Positions 24,905 to 34,738 are shown, counted from the first letter of the stretch. The stretch is DNA of 64,000 nucleotides from Prevotella sp. (GCA_017650905.1 JAGCDZ010000100.1:165634-229633), one strand, 5' to 3'. Numbers and translations are program-made. The notes: generated by a model from the sequence alone, not told the origin.

Positions 24905-27900
24905 CCCTTTACCCATTTACGTGCATTAACGAAGGCTTCGATCCACGGGGTTACCTCGTCGTTTTTGTGGTCAGTGGGATACCACGCATTTTGCCAGGGG
25001 AAGAAGGCGCGCTCCAGGTGTGGCATCATACAGAGATGACGACCATCAGTGGAGCAGATTCCAGCTACGTTGTAGTCAGAGCCGTTCGGATTAGCGGGGT
25101 AGCCAGCGTAATTGTACTTGGCAATCACGTTGTAGCTCTTCTCTGGCTCAGGCAGATGGAATTTTCCCTCACCATGTGCCACCCAAAGGCCTAATTTTGA
25201 GCCGCTAAGCGAACCGAACATCACGCTATTGTTCTGTGGGATGCTGAGGCTGATAAACTCACTCTCGAACTTATGTGAGTCGTTGTGCAGCATCTTTGCA
25301 CCTTTTGCACCGGTGAGGCCGAGTTCTACCATTAATTGACAACCGTTACAGATACCTAAAGAAAGAGTGTCCTCGCGGGCATAGAATTTGTCGAGCGCCT
25401 CCTTGGCTTTCGGATTGAAGAGGAAGGCACCCGCCCAACCCTTGGCAGAACCGAGTACATCGGAATTGGAGAAACCACCGCAGAATACGATGAGATTCAC
25501 CTCTTCTAAAGTTTCACGGCCTGTGATGAGGTCGGTCATCATCACATCCTTCACATCGAAACCGGCGAGATAAAGCATATAGGCCATCTCGCGCTCACCG
25601 TTGGTTCCTTTCTCACGGATGATGGCGGCCTTGGGTGTTTTGGCTGTTGCAGTGGCACAGCCGCTCGGCTTTGCCGCTTCGCTCTGCGAAGAACAAACAG
25701 GACGGCGAGGGTTGAGGCCATACTGCGATAGTTTACCTGTGAAACCCTTGGGGAATTTCATTTCAAGGGGCTGCTTCTTATAGTTCTCGAAGCGCTCCTT
25801 GGCCTTGCCGTGGAAGCTCTGCTTGCGATCGAGCAAATAGCTTGTTTTATACCATACGTCGCGGAGAGCATCGATATCGAAGGTATAGTTAGACGTACTA
25901 GATTGGCTAGTTAGGCTACGATAGATGATCTCGATAGTGCGACTGTCTTCAACAGGATAGCCAATCTTAGCAAAGCCGATACCTTGCTCCTCCATGAATT
26001 CCTTAAACTCCTGCTTGTACTCGTCACTCACTTCAATCACCACACCTGGGTTCTCTGCGAAGAGGGTTTTCACGATGTCACCGTCAGCACAAATATCGTG
26101 GAGATTGATATGCATGCCGCCTTTGGTATTAGCGAAGCACATTTCCAAGAGGGTGGTGATGAGACCACCGGCCGAGATGTCATGACCCGCCATGATCCAA
26201 CCCTTTTCGATGAGTTGCTGGATGGCCATGAAGGCATCAGCGAAGTACTCGGGATTCTTCACCGTCGGTACATCGTCGCCGACCTTGCCTAAACTCTGGG
26301 CAAAGGCAGAACCCCCAAGATGCTGTTCGTCGAACGAGAAGTCGATATGATAGATGGAGGCGTTTTTATCGTTCACCAATACGGGCGATACCACCTTCTT
26401 GATGTCGCTTACCTCACCACCGGCAGAGACGATGACGGTTCCCGGGGAGATAATCTTCTCGCCATTGGGATACTGCTGAGAGAGTGAAAGCGAATCCTTA
26501 CCAGTAGGTACATTGATGTGTAGGTCGCAGCAAAAATCACTCAATGCCTTGACACCAGCATACAGACGGGCATCCTCACCCTCTTGAGAACGGCAAGGCC
26601 ACATCCAGTTGGCGGAGAGTGAAATGGAGTCCATACCCTCAGCCATCGGTGCCCAAACGATATTCGTGAGCGCTTCAGCTACAGAAAGCACACTGCCTGC
26701 AGCAGGATCAGCCAAACCGGCCTGTGGGGCATGACCGAGAGCTGTAGCAATACCCTTCTCACCACGGTAGTCAAGAGCCACGACACCACAGTCGCTGAGT
26801 GGCAACTGTATTTCACCTTGACACTGCTGACGGGCAATCTTTCCTGTCACGGAGCGGTCGACCTTATTAGTCAGCCAGTCCTTACAAGCCACAGCCTCCA
26901 ACTGGAGCACGCGTTCGAGGTATTCCTCAATCTTATCATGTGAATAAGTGACATTCTCATAATGACGCTCAACGGTATTGTCGCGCATGACGGTCTTCGG
27001 TGAGTGACCGAACATCTGAGCCACATCGAGGTCAAAAGGCTTTACGCCATCGCCCTGCTTGAACGAGAAGTGGGCATCGCCTGTGGTCTTGCCGACTACA
27101 TACAGCGGCGCACGCTCACGTTCAGCAATCTTACGCACATGTTCGATATGCTTTTCGTCGATGAGCAGGCCCATGCGTTCCTGACTCTCATTGGCAATAA
27201 TCTCTTTTGAACTCAGCGTCTTGTCACCGATAGGTAATTTGGTCATGTCAATCTCACCACCACATTCCTCGACAAGCTCAGACAGACAGTTCAGATGACC
27301 GGCTGATCCGTGGTCGTGGATAGAAACGACGGGATTTACATCCTCCTCACAGAGGGCACGAACCAAATTGTAGGCACGTTTCTGCATCTCGGGGTTGGCA
27401 CGCTGCACAGCGTTGAGCTCGATGCCGTTGCTATAGCGACCAGTATCCACAGAAGAAACAGAACCACCACCAAGGCCGATACGGTAGTTATCACCACCCA
27501 CAACAACAACCTTGTTACCTTTCTGGGGTTCTTTCTTCAGGCAGTCGCGCTTGGTGCCATAACCTACACCACCGGCGAGCATGATGACCTTATCGTAGGC
27601 ATACTTTTCTTGGCCCTCCTGATGCTCGAAGGTGAGGACAGAGCCGCAAATCAGCGGCTGGCCGAACTTGTTACCGAAGTCAGAAGCACCATTAGATGCT
27701 TTTGTCAGAATCTGCTGAGGCGTCTGGTAAAGCCACTGGCGCACAGGCAGGATATCTTCCCAGTCGCGTGCGACTCCTTCATCATCGTGAAGACGCGGAT
27801 AAGCCGTCATATAGACTGCGGTTCCGGCAATGGGCCAAGAGCCGACGCCACCACCCATACGGTCACGGATTTCACCACCCGTACCTGTAGCTGCTCCGTT

Positions 27901-28695
27901 AAAAGGCTCAACGGTGGTGGGGAAATTATGCGTCTCAGCTTTCAGTGAGATTACACTCTCAATATCCTTCACCTGGAAATAATCGCTGGTGCTTTGGTCT
28001 TTCGGCGCAAATTGCTCCACCATAGGACCCTGTGCGAAGGCTACATTATCCTTATAGGCCGAGAGAATTTTGTTGGGGTTCTCCTGCGTGGTTTTTTTGA
28101 TCATCGCAAAGAGCGAAGACTCCATCTCCTTGCCGTCGATAATAAACGTACCACCAAAAATCTTATGGCGACAGTGCTCAGAGTTGATCTGGGCAAAACC
28201 GAAAATCTCAGAATCCGTCAGAGGACGACCATTCTTTTTTTCCAGTCCATGCAGATATTCGATTTCCTCAGGTGAGAGGGCGAGACCTTCCTGTTCGTTG
28301 TATTCCTCCAGATTGTCCACATACTTGATGGGTTCAGGTTGGATGTTAATGGTGAAGATGTCCTGATTGAGGCCATTGTACATGCGCTGCAACATCTCGT
28401 CGTACTCAGCATCCTTGTTGGCAACAGCCCAATATTCCTCGATGCGGCTGATGCCCTTAATACCCATGTTCTGTGTAATCTCAACGGCATTGGTGGACCA
28501 CGGGGTCACCATTTCACGACGCGGACCAACGAAAAAACCGTCGAGTTTGTCTGCATCCAGCAATGTGGCCTCACCAAAAAGCCAATTTAATTCTTTGATT
28601 TCCTGTTCACTCAGTACGTGATCTACCTCTGTGGCAATCACCGAACGACTAGAGTCATCCGTCGTTTTTTGTGGGGTCTGAAAGAAGCGTATCAT
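24889..28695 (-). CDS. purL: Phosphoribosylformylglycinamidine synthase (FGAM synthase)
   Basis: 1268 residues, the large single-chain form that joins FGAR, glutamine and ATP in purine synthesis. Visible are the N-terminal linker, the first synthase half (LKAETHNFPTTVEPFNGAATG, GTGGEIRDRMGGG), the second half (APQAGLADPAAGSVL, GHDISAGG) and a C-terminal class I glutamine amidotransferase (FCGGFSNSDVLGSAKG, nucleophile Cys in LGICNGCQLM, AHGEGKF). The protein is close to the usual Bacteroidetes length but has an insertion of about 20 residues between synthase and glutaminase (see 25645-25703). It lies 18 bases downstream of the M1 peptidase gene. Confidence 0.97.
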   Translation of the reverse strand: MIRFFQTPQKTTDDSSRSVIATEVDHVLSEQEIKELNWLFGEATLLDADKLDGFFVGPRREMVTPWSTNAVEITQNMGIKGISRIEEYWAVANKDAEYDEMLQRMYNGLNQDIFTINIQPEPIKYVDNLEEYNEQEGLALSPEEIEYLHGLEKKNGRPLTDSEIFGFAQINSEHCRHKIFGGTFIIDGKEMESSLFAMIKKTTQENPNKILSAYKDNVAFAQGPMVEQFAPKDQSTSDYFQVKDIESVISLKAETHNFPTTVEPFNGAATGTGGEIRDRMGGGVGSWPIAGTAVYMTAYPRLHDDEGVARDWEDILPVRQWLYQTPQQILTKASNGASDFGNKFGQPLICGSVLTFEHQEGQEKYAYDKVIMLAGGVGYGTKRDCLKKEPQKGNKVVVVGGDNYRIGLGGGSVSSVDTGRYSNGIELNAVQRANPEMQKRAYNLVRALCEEDVNPVVSIHDHGSAGHLNCLSELVEECGGEIDMTKLPIGDKTLSSKEIIANESQERMGLLIDEKHIEHVRKIAERERAPLYVVGKTTGDAHFSFKQGDGVKPFDLDVAQMFGHSPKTVMRDNTVERHYENVTYSHDKIEEYLERVLQLEAVACKDWLTNKVDRSVTGKIARQQCQGEIQLPLSDCGVVALDYRGEKGIATALGHAPQAGLADPAAGSVLSVAEALTNIVWAPMAEGMDSISLSANWMWPCRSQEGEDARLYAGVKALSDFCCDLHINVPTGKDSLSLSQQYPNGEKIISPGTVIVSAGGEVSDIKKVVSPVLVNDKNASIYHIDFSFDEQHLGGSAFAQSLGKVGDDVPTVKNPEYFADAFMAIQQLIEKGWIMAGHDISAGGLITTLLEMCFANTKGGMHINLHDICADGDIVKTLFAENPGVVIEVSDEYKQEFKEFMEEQGIGFAKIGYPVEDSRTIEIIYRSLTSQSSTSNYTFDIDALRDVWYKTSYLLDRKQSFHGKAKERFENYKKQPLEMKFPKGFTGKLSQYGLNPRRPVCSSQSEAAKPSGCATATAKTPKAAIIREKGTNGEREMAYMLYLAGFDVKDVMMTDLITGRETLEEVNLIVFCGGFSNSDVLGSAKGWAGAFLFNPKAKEALDKFYAREDTLSLGICNGCQLMVELGLTGAKGAKMLHNDSHKFESEFISLSIPQNNSVMFGSLSGSKLGLWVAHGEGKFHLPEPEKSYNVIAKYNYAGYPANPNGSDYNVAGICSTDGRHLCMMPHLERAFFPWQNAWYPTDHKNDEVTPWIEAFVNARKWVKGKMKE
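25645..25703 (-). repeat. Palindromic in-frame insertion in purL
   Basis: The linker between the last synthase domain and the glutaminase contains VCSSQSEAAKPSGCATATAK, coded by a GC-rich stretch with the perfect hairpin CTTCG/CGAAG and a GCCGCTCGGC-TTTGCCGC half-palindrome. Expected sequence before and after (GLNPRRP, KAAIIREKG) is intact. Confidence 0.55.
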
Positions 28696-28713
28696 TTTTA
28701 ATATGTTTTGTTT

Positions 28714-31251
28714 TTATTTCTTGCGTTTAACGGTTTTGGGAGCAGCCTTCTTGACAACAGGCTTGGGATTTGTGACAACGGTTGCCGGCTTGGGACGCTC
28801 CACAAAGGGCTTCTGGTTTCTCATCAGCCAAGTTATTTCCAATACCTTATTACGAAGATCCTCAGGACAATCTGTCTTTGGGTTTTTCAGCCAGTTTTCC
28901 AATGTCTGTTTGACCGAAGAACTCTTCTGACTAGCAAATAATGCCTCCAGCCAGTTGCCGGGGAAGAGGATACTGCTCGTCTGCTGCAGATATTTCAGAT
29001 TGGCCAGCGTTTGTGCCACATAATTCGGAACATCCCGTTCGTAGATGTCAGTGCTCAACAATTGAAGTGCGTGGATGGTCCAGGATTCCTCCTTACGATT
29101 CTCTTTCTTTATAAGTTTCTTGAAGAGGTCATTACGCTTGGATGCATCGGGGTTGCAGGCACGACTGACAAAGTCAAACTCATTCTGCAGATCTTCGGTT
29201 TTCAGACGGGCTCGTTGGGTAGAAAGGATCTCTTGCCAACGGCTGGAATTCATGATGGCTAGACGATAGGCCATCTCCATATAGTCGTGTTCGTCGAAAA
29301 GTGGATCATTGTGTTGCAGCCAAACCGTTTCTAACTGTGCGAGCACATCGGGAGAAATGGCATTGACAGCCATTTTCCGGAAGATGAGTTGGCGACAGTC
29401 TTTTGATTTGTTCTCTCCTAGCAAGTCCATCATACAGAGTTCGAGCGTCTTCCGTTGTTCTAATGACAAGTCGAAAGCAATCTTAAACATGTGGTCGATG
29501 GTTGTCTGCATAACGATGGGATTCTTCTCTTTCATCATAAAACGGTAGAGTTCACCAAAAGACGAAGGAGCGACCTTGCCTTGGAAATAATTGTCGTGAA
29601 TGGTATTCAGCAGACAATAGCGTGCCAGATCATTACGGGTGGTGATGAGTCGCTTGGGCAGGATCTCTGCATAATCGTCATCGAGCGTAAAGATACCATA
29701 GCCTTGACCGTCGTAGTTGGGAATGATGTAGCTAGGTTTGCCGTTTTTCAGGCTGTAAGTCATAATAGGCTTTTGCATATCTACGGTGATAGAACGGCTG
29801 GGAGCCAGGTCGTAAATAACTTGGACGACGAACTTCTGTCGCCAGCAGAGGCCACGTCCGAAGGGATCGGTCTGTGAAACGACAAGCTGACCATCTTTAT
29901 AGGAAGTGTTAATGACGGGCATGCCTTTTTGTTTGGCCCATACCTCAAAGAACTGTCGTACGCCGACTGTAGGATTCTCCTTGTCGAGGGTTTCAATTAG
30001 GTCATCCCAGGTGGCATTCTTGAAATAGTATTTCTGCAGGAAGCTACGTAGACTTTTCTGCATTTTTGTTGGATCTATAAGTTGTTCCAAAGCCCGCATC
30101 ATGACCGTCGCTTTGTTATAGATAATGTTATCGTAGAGCAAGGTCGTATGGTCAACAATCGAAGGCCGTTCGATAGCGAATGTACCATCGGTGCGGTCTA
30201 AAGCCATCGCGGGATTCTGATAAGTGAGAAGGAAATTGAAATCATTCTCCTTGGGGTCAACCCTATGTGTCATTTTCGATGCCATGATGTTGGCAATCAC
30301 TTCCTTCTCCCAGAGATTCTCCATCCAGTTTAGTTGGACAATGTTTCCAAACCAGAGATGTGACGTTTCGTGGGCAATCAGTTCCGTCCGTTTGAGCACC
30401 TCTTCTTTTGAGGCGTTGTTCTCGAGCAACAGGCGTGATTGGTTGATTTGGAAAGCACCGGGATGTTCCATACCGCCATAGGGGTAGTCGGGTAGGATGG
30501 CTAGACCATACTCCCTAAACGGACACTTAATGCCTGTATAGTTCTCCATCCATTTCATGGATTTTGCTATTTCACTAATTACAACATCAACCTGGGCCAC
30601 CTTCTTTGGGTCGGTTTCACGATAGAGTACATGGATGGGATAGCCATCTCGTACTGTGACTTTCTCTTCGAATTTTCCTGCTACAAATGAATAGAAATAG
30701 ATGGGGATGGGGTTTGTGCCATCACTAAAAATGGCCTTCCAGCCTTCGGGTACATTGAGTGTGGTGGTGAATCTTGCCCTGATGTCAGGTTGATCGAAAC
30801 AAGGGAAGGCAGAATGAGCCTGATCAGGCAAAAAGATTGTATAAAGGAAGTCTTTCTGTCGGTTAAGGGCCTTGTTCACACTGGCAAAGTCGATCTCGAC
30901 AATGTTAAATCCCTCTTTCATCAGTTTAACATCCAAAAGAATATGATCGTGTTTGTAAGTGGCCTGACGTTTCTTCCTGCCATTGACTGTACAGGTGCCG
31001 GAGAAACCACCTTGGAAGTCGAGAACGACATTGCTTTTCTGCAAAAGGTCAAAAGTAATCACAGCTTTTCCCGTAACGGGTGTCTTTGCATCAGCGGGGA
31101 TGTTGAATGTCAAATCATAGTGCACGTTACTGATGTTGGTCTTTCGCTGTTGGGCCAGTTCCTTTGAAACACCCTTTTCCAGTACTTGAGCAGAAAGGCC
31201 AAGTACAATCAGACAGAGCGCAAAAATGAGAAAAAGTCTGCATTTTTTCAT
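28714..31251 (-). CDS. M1-family zinc metallopeptidase (aminopeptidase N-like), exported
   Basis: 845 residues with a signal peptide (LCLIVLGLSAQ, about 22 residues). The substrate-binding motif appears as YGGMEHPGA near residue 255, a common bacterial variant of GAMEN. Zinc ligands are HETSH near residue 292 and a Glu 18 residues further on (LWEKEVI). The remaining half is the all-helical M1 C-terminal domain, ending in a Lys-rich tail (APKTVKRKK). It probably trims peptides in the periplasm. It is first of a minus-strand group with purL; its own promoter (TAAATTTG at 31283-31290) lies 32 bases upstream. Confidence 0.9.
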   Translation of the reverse strand: MKKCRLFLIFALCLIVLGLSAQVLEKGVSKELAQQRKTNISNVHYDLTFNIPADAKTPVTGKAVITFDLLQKSNVVLDFQGGFSGTCTVNGRKKRQATYKHDHILLDVKLMKEGFNIVEIDFASVNKALNRQKDFLYTIFLPDQAHSAFPCFDQPDIRARFTTTLNVPEGWKAIFSDGTNPIPIYFYSFVAGKFEEKVTVRDGYPIHVLYRETDPKKVAQVDVVISEIAKSMKWMENYTGIKCPFREYGLAILPDYPYGGMEHPGAFQINQSRLLLENNASKEEVLKRTELIAHETSHLWFGNIVQLNWMENLWEKEVIANIMASKMTHRVDPKENDFNFLLTYQNPAMALDRTDGTFAIERPSIVDHTTLLYDNIIYNKATVMMRALEQLIDPTKMQKSLRSFLQKYYFKNATWDDLIETLDKENPTVGVRQFFEVWAKQKGMPVINTSYKDGQLVVSQTDPFGRGLCWRQKFVVQVIYDLAPSRSITVDMQKPIMTYSLKNGKPSYIIPNYDGQGYGIFTLDDDYAEILPKRLITTRNDLARYCLLNTIHDNYFQGKVAPSSFGELYRFMMKEKNPIVMQTTIDHMFKIAFDLSLEQRKTLELCMMDLLGENKSKDCRQLIFRKMAVNAISPDVLAQLETVWLQHNDPLFDEHDYMEMAYRLAIMNSSRWQEILSTQRARLKTEDLQNEFDFVSRACNPDASKRNDLFKKLIKKENRKEESWTIHALQLLSTDIYERDVPNYVAQTLANLKYLQQTSSILFPGNWLEALFASQKSSSVKQTLENWLKNPKTDCPEDLRNKVLEITWLMRNQKPFVERPKPATVVTNPKPVVKKAAPKTVKRKK

Positions 31252-31282
31252 CTTTTCGGGTGCTTTATTTGGTTTTCGTGTG

Positions 31283-31290
31283 CAAATTTA
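31283..31290 (-). promoter_or_regulatory. -7 promoter element for the M1 peptidase gene
   Basis: TAAATTTG on the minus strand, 32 bases upstream of the ATG. Confidence 0.55.
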
Positions 31291-31344
31291 ATTAAAATAA
31301 TTATAATTCCGCCAAAGTTTTCATTGTTTTTTGCGACATTAATG

Positions 31345-31352
31345 TAAATTTG
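31345..31352 (+). promoter_or_regulatory. -7 promoter element for the OmpA lipoprotein gene
   Basis: TAAATTTG 33 bases upstream of the ATG, with a TTG at 31324-31326 at the right distance for a -33 element. Confidence 0.6.
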
Positions 31353-31385
31353 CATCCGATTTGGAATTATTAAAATGAGAAAATT

Positions 31386-32240
31386 ATGAAAAAAAGTTTG
31401 ATTTTGATAGCCGTGTCTGCTCTGATATTGAGCAGTTGCGCTAGTAAAAAAGATTTGGTAGAATGCCAGACAACTAACAAGACCCTCAATGAGAGTCTAC
31501 AGAGTGCCAAGGAGGATCTGGCTGCCAAAAATGCCCGTATCGCTAGTTTGGAGGAGCAGCAGCGTGGTATGCAGCAGATGCTTAAGAATGCAGAGGATAA
31601 GTATGCCAAATTGCAGGCATCGCTCGACAAGAGTCTGACAAACGCTTCGCAGAACAATATCTCTATCGAGAAACTCGTTGATCAGATTAATGAGTCGAAC
31701 CAGTACATCCGTCACCTGGTGGAGGTAAAGTCGAAAAGTGACTCACTCAACATGGTGCTCACAAACAACCTGACGCGTTCGCTCACGAAGGAAGAGATGA
31801 AGGAGGTTGACGTACAGGTACTAAAGGGTGTGGTCTATATCTCATTGGCCGATAACATGCTTTACAAGAGTGGTTCGTATGAGATTAATGCCCGTGCAGC
31901 CGAAACACTGTCGAAGATTGCTAAGATCATCAAAGACTATAAGGATTATGACGTGCTGATCGAGGGTAACACCGACAATGTGCCCATCTCCAAGACAAAC
32001 ATCCGTAATAACTGGGACCTCTCGGCCCTGCGTGCATCGAGTGTTGTACAGGCTTTGCAGAACGACTACGGTGTGGATCCGAAGCGTCTGACAGCCGGTG
32101 GTCGTGGTGAGTATAATCCCATTGCTACCAACGATACCGAGGTCGGCAAGCAGCGTAACCGTCGTACCCAAATCATCATCACACCGAAACTCGACGAGTT
32201 TATGGATCTGATTGGCGAGGCTCCCGATACAGACAAATAA
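31386..32240 (+). CDS. OmpA-family peptidoglycan-binding lipoprotein
   Basis: 284 residues. The lipobox LILSSCASK gives acylated Cys near residue 18. A long coiled coil follows (about 30-120: SLQSAKEDLAAKNARIASLEE), then a C-terminal OmpA domain (about 155-275) with IEGNTDNVPISK, RASSVVQAL and GRGEYNPIATNDTEVGKQRNRRTQI, the residues that grip meso-diaminopimelate. It ties the outer membrane to the wall. The gene has its own promoter and is followed by a 27-base gap before the GH43-like fusion gene, so some co-transcription is possible. Confidence 0.92.
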   Translation: MKKSLILIAVSALILSSCASKKDLVECQTTNKTLNESLQSAKEDLAAKNARIASLEEQQRGMQQMLKNAEDKYAKLQASLDKSLTNASQNNISIEKLVDQINESNQYIRHLVEVKSKSDSLNMVLTNNLTRSLTKEEMKEVDVQVLKGVVYISLADNMLYKSGSYEINARAAETLSKIAKIIKDYKDYDVLIEGNTDNVPISKTNIRNNWDLSALRASSVVQALQNDYGVDPKRLTAGGRGEYNPIATNDTEVGKQRNRRTQIIITPKLDEFMDLIGEAPDTDK

Positions 32241-32267
32241 GTAAGTTTATCAGTGCAAGGGTGAAGC

Positions 32268-34511
32268 ATGGGGACTATTGGCAGGATAGCGACGATGATT
32301 GGTTGGATGGCAATAGTCCTCTTGTTTCACTTTTTTACTTTTTCTCCCGCTCAAGCACAGAATATCCAAAAAGGCGACTATGGCTATCTGTATTGCCACA
32401 TGAGCGATCGTGGGCAATGGACGGCTTTTGCATTGAGTCGTGACGGCTACCATTACGAGGATGTCCTTGGTGGTGAACCTGTGATGGATGTCAAAGAGCA
32501 TTCCCGTATCGAGGGCGGTCAGCGCGATGCCTACATTACCCGAAGTTGGGATGGCAATGGCTTTGTGATGGTGACGACGGATATGAACAACGGTATGACC
32601 AAAGCTCTGGGCAAGAAGAACGAATGGGACAATTATGGCATTGACCTGCTTAAGAGTGATGACCTCATTCATTGGACCAGCGTCTCTTTTGACTATCGTA
32701 AGGGTGATGCTATTTTCTGCGATCCACAGTCGCCGAGTCCTTATCAGGATTGGAGTACTATCAACCGCGTGTGGGCTCCGCAGATTTTCTGGGATCCCCA
32801 TTATGTTTGGCCCGATGGTGATAAAGGCGGTTACATGATTTATTACTCAATGTGGAACCGTGATGAGGAAGGTTATGACCGAATGTATTTTTCTTATGCC
32901 GATAAGTCATTCACCAAACTGACAAAGCCCCATATCCTTTTTGACTGGGGCTATGCAACCATCGATGCTGATATCAACTATTTGGAAAGCGACGGTCTTT
33001 ACCACATGCTGATAAAGAAGGAAGGTGGAAAGCCCGGCATCTATACGGCTACTTCAGAACATCTGACCTATGGTTGGGGTGAGCCAGTTGAGGATGATTA
33101 TGTCAGTTTTGAGGGTAAGAAGAAGTGCGAAGGGTCGAGTGCCTTTCAGTTGATAGGTGACGATACCTGGCGTGTGGCTTATATCGAGTATTCTTCCAAG
33201 CCCCGGCACTACCGTATCTGCAAGGCCGACAAGTATCTGCGCAATTTCTCCGATCCCGTTGATATTGAGGGTGTGACAGGACCGCAGCACGGTTCTTTCA
33301 TGCGACTGACCAAAGAGGAATACAAACGTTTGCAAAAATGGGGTTCCGTACCTGTTATCCATCGTTTGGAGGCTGAGGTTATTGATGGCGCTGTGTTACA
33401 TACCAATCGTTATCTTGAGGGTTATAATCCCGAAGTGCGTACGATGAATCAATATTTTACCACGCGCCTGAAGTATTCTTTTATGCCCTCACCCGATTCT
33501 GAGGAGGCCCGTATCTATAAGGGTGCCTATCAGGGTGTAGGTTTAGGTTATCATCATCTGAACAATCAGATTGGCAACCCCTTTTCCGCCTATCTTTTTC
33601 AGGGAGCCACCATTAAAACCCTGTCACCGAAACTCGCCCTCAACTATGAATGGGATTTTGGTGTGGCCTATGGCTGGCATTCCTATAATGAGACCGACCG
33701 GGTATCGAATCATGTGATCGGTTCAAAGATGACGGCCTATATGGATTTCGGCGTCTATCTGCGATGGATGCTTTCCCGACAGTTAGACCTGAATATCGGC
33801 CTCACGGCCTCTCATTTCAGCAATGGCAATACGTCGATGCCGAATGCAGGTTTGAATGTCGCTTCGGCGAAATTGTCACTAGCCTATTATATCGACCGAC
33901 CAGAGCAGCAGCCTGCCGATGGTCCGTTACCCTTTTTCCAAAAGTATTGGAGCACCGACGTTGTCGTGTTTGGCGGATGGAAGCGCAGAGGAGCGGAAAC
34001 GGCTCTCGGTTCGTATGCTCTGTCAGGGACCTATGGTGTGGTGGGTGTCAACGTGAACCCTATGTACAACCTGAACCATTGGTTGAATGTGGGTGCTTCC
34101 TTGGATTTGTATTATGACCATAGTGCCAACCTCAGAACAGAGGATCCCGCGTTGCCACCTGACAGTGGTGAGACTGGAGAGGAAAATGAGGGTGAGACAG
34201 AGACCACAGATGTGCCGTCTATCTCTCCAGAAGATCTTCTTCGTGCCCCCTCTTGGTATCGTCAGGCCACAGCTGGTCTTTCAGTTCGTGCGGAATATGT
34301 GATGCCGTATTTCACGATTAATTTCGGCATCGGCCACAATTTGTTTAATGCGGGCAGTGCCCATTTCCGCGGTTTTTATGAAATCCTGGCTTTGAAAGCA
34401 GCCCTTTCACCCAAAGTTTTCCTTCATATCGGTTATAGCCTTTATAGTTTTCAATATCCCAACAACTTGATGTTGGGCGTCGGCTATCGTTTTGGAGCCC
34501 GTCGGAAATAG
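32268..34511 (+). CDS. Fusion of a GH43-like propeller with a PagL-like outer-membrane barrel
   Basis: 747 residues in one open frame. Signal peptide to about residue 30 (FTFSPAQAQ). Residues about 30-360 resemble a family 43 five-bladed propeller: QRDAYI near 87 with the base Asp, VWAPQIFWD near 170, CEGSSAFQL near 286 with the acid Glu. From about 370 the sequence changes to beta-barrel strands (GVGLGYHHLNNQIG, LNYEWDFGVAYGW) and contains ASHFSNGN with H516 and S518, the HxSN pair of PagL-type lipid A 3-O-deacylases (acyloxyacyl hydrolase family). The Glu of the PagL triad is not at the usual distance. The C-terminus (LMLGVGYRFGARRK) has a barrel-like aromatic end. The barrel would place the sugar-acting domain at the outer membrane; both activities are inferred. 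Confidence 0.8.
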   Translation: MGTIGRIATMIGWMAIVLLFHFFTFSPAQAQNIQKGDYGYLYCHMSDRGQWTAFALSRDGYHYEDVLGGEPVMDVKEHSRIEGGQRDAYITRSWDGNGFVMVTTDMNNGMTKALGKKNEWDNYGIDLLKSDDLIHWTSVSFDYRKGDAIFCDPQSPSPYQDWSTINRVWAPQIFWDPHYVWPDGDKGGYMIYYSMWNRDEEGYDRMYFSYADKSFTKLTKPHILFDWGYATIDADINYLESDGLYHMLIKKEGGKPGIYTATSEHLTYGWGEPVEDDYVSFEGKKKCEGSSAFQLIGDDTWRVAYIEYSSKPRHYRICKADKYLRNFSDPVDIEGVTGPQHGSFMRLTKEEYKRLQKWGSVPVIHRLEAEVIDGAVLHTNRYLEGYNPEVRTMNQYFTTRLKYSFMPSPDSEEARIYKGAYQGVGLGYHHLNNQIGNPFSAYLFQGATIKTLSPKLALNYEWDFGVAYGWHSYNETDRVSNHVIGSKMTAYMDFGVYLRWMLSRQLDLNIGLTASHFSNGNTSMPNAGLNVASAKLSLAYYIDRPEQQPADGPLPFFQKYWSTDVVVFGGWKRRGAETALGSYALSGTYGVVGVNVNPMYNLNHWLNVGASLDLYYDHSANLRTEDPALPPDSGETGEENEGETETTDVPSISPEDLLRAPSWYRQATAGLSVRAEYVMPYFTINFGIGHNLFNAGSAHFRGFYEILALKAALSPKVFLHIGYSLYSFQYPNNLMLGVGYRFGARRK

Positions 34512-34591
34512 GCTCAATTGATGTGCGTCAAGAAGAAACTAATTACTTCTATTTTCCTTCCTGAAAACTTGTCTGTGTGCGAACACAGTTT

Positions 34592-34599
34592 TACCTTTG
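34592..34599 (+). promoter_or_regulatory. -7 promoter element in front of a small ORF
   Basis: TACCTTTG with a hairpin (CTGTGT/ACACAG, 34573-34588) just upstream that may end the preceding transcript. Transcription would start near 34606. Confidence 0.5.
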
Positions 34600-34647
34600 C
34601 ACCGGATTTAAGAACATAGGATAACAATTAAAAGAGGTATTAAACGT

Positions 34648-34725
34648 ATGATTATTTTGAATTTTGTAGCCATTAAAATCGCATCAGTAGTAAAATCCAA
34701 GGCTATTGCACTTATCAATAAGTAA
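34648..34725 (+). CDS. Possible 25-residue hydrophobic/basic peptide
   Basis: ATG to TAA, 25 codons: begins MIILNFVAIKIASVV and ends with a Lys-rich SKAIALINK. It would be an amphipathic, positively charged helix. Three things support expression: a TACCTTTG promoter 49-56 bases upstream, an AAAGAGG purine run ten bases before the ATG, and an 11-bp inverted repeat shortly after the stop that could end a short transcript. The rest of the 34512-34836 gap holds no other frame of note. Alternatives are a leader peptide for the GH115 gene, a type I toxin-like peptide, or chance. I recognise no family. Confidence 0.4.
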   Translation: MIILNFVAIKIASVVKSKAIALINK

Positions 34726-34738
34726 AAAGAACGGTAGA

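Noticed and set aside
28714-31251. GGMEHPGA in place of GAMEN in the M1 peptidase as a defect
   Set aside because: GGMExP variants are common in bacterial M1 proteins and the zinc site is intact.
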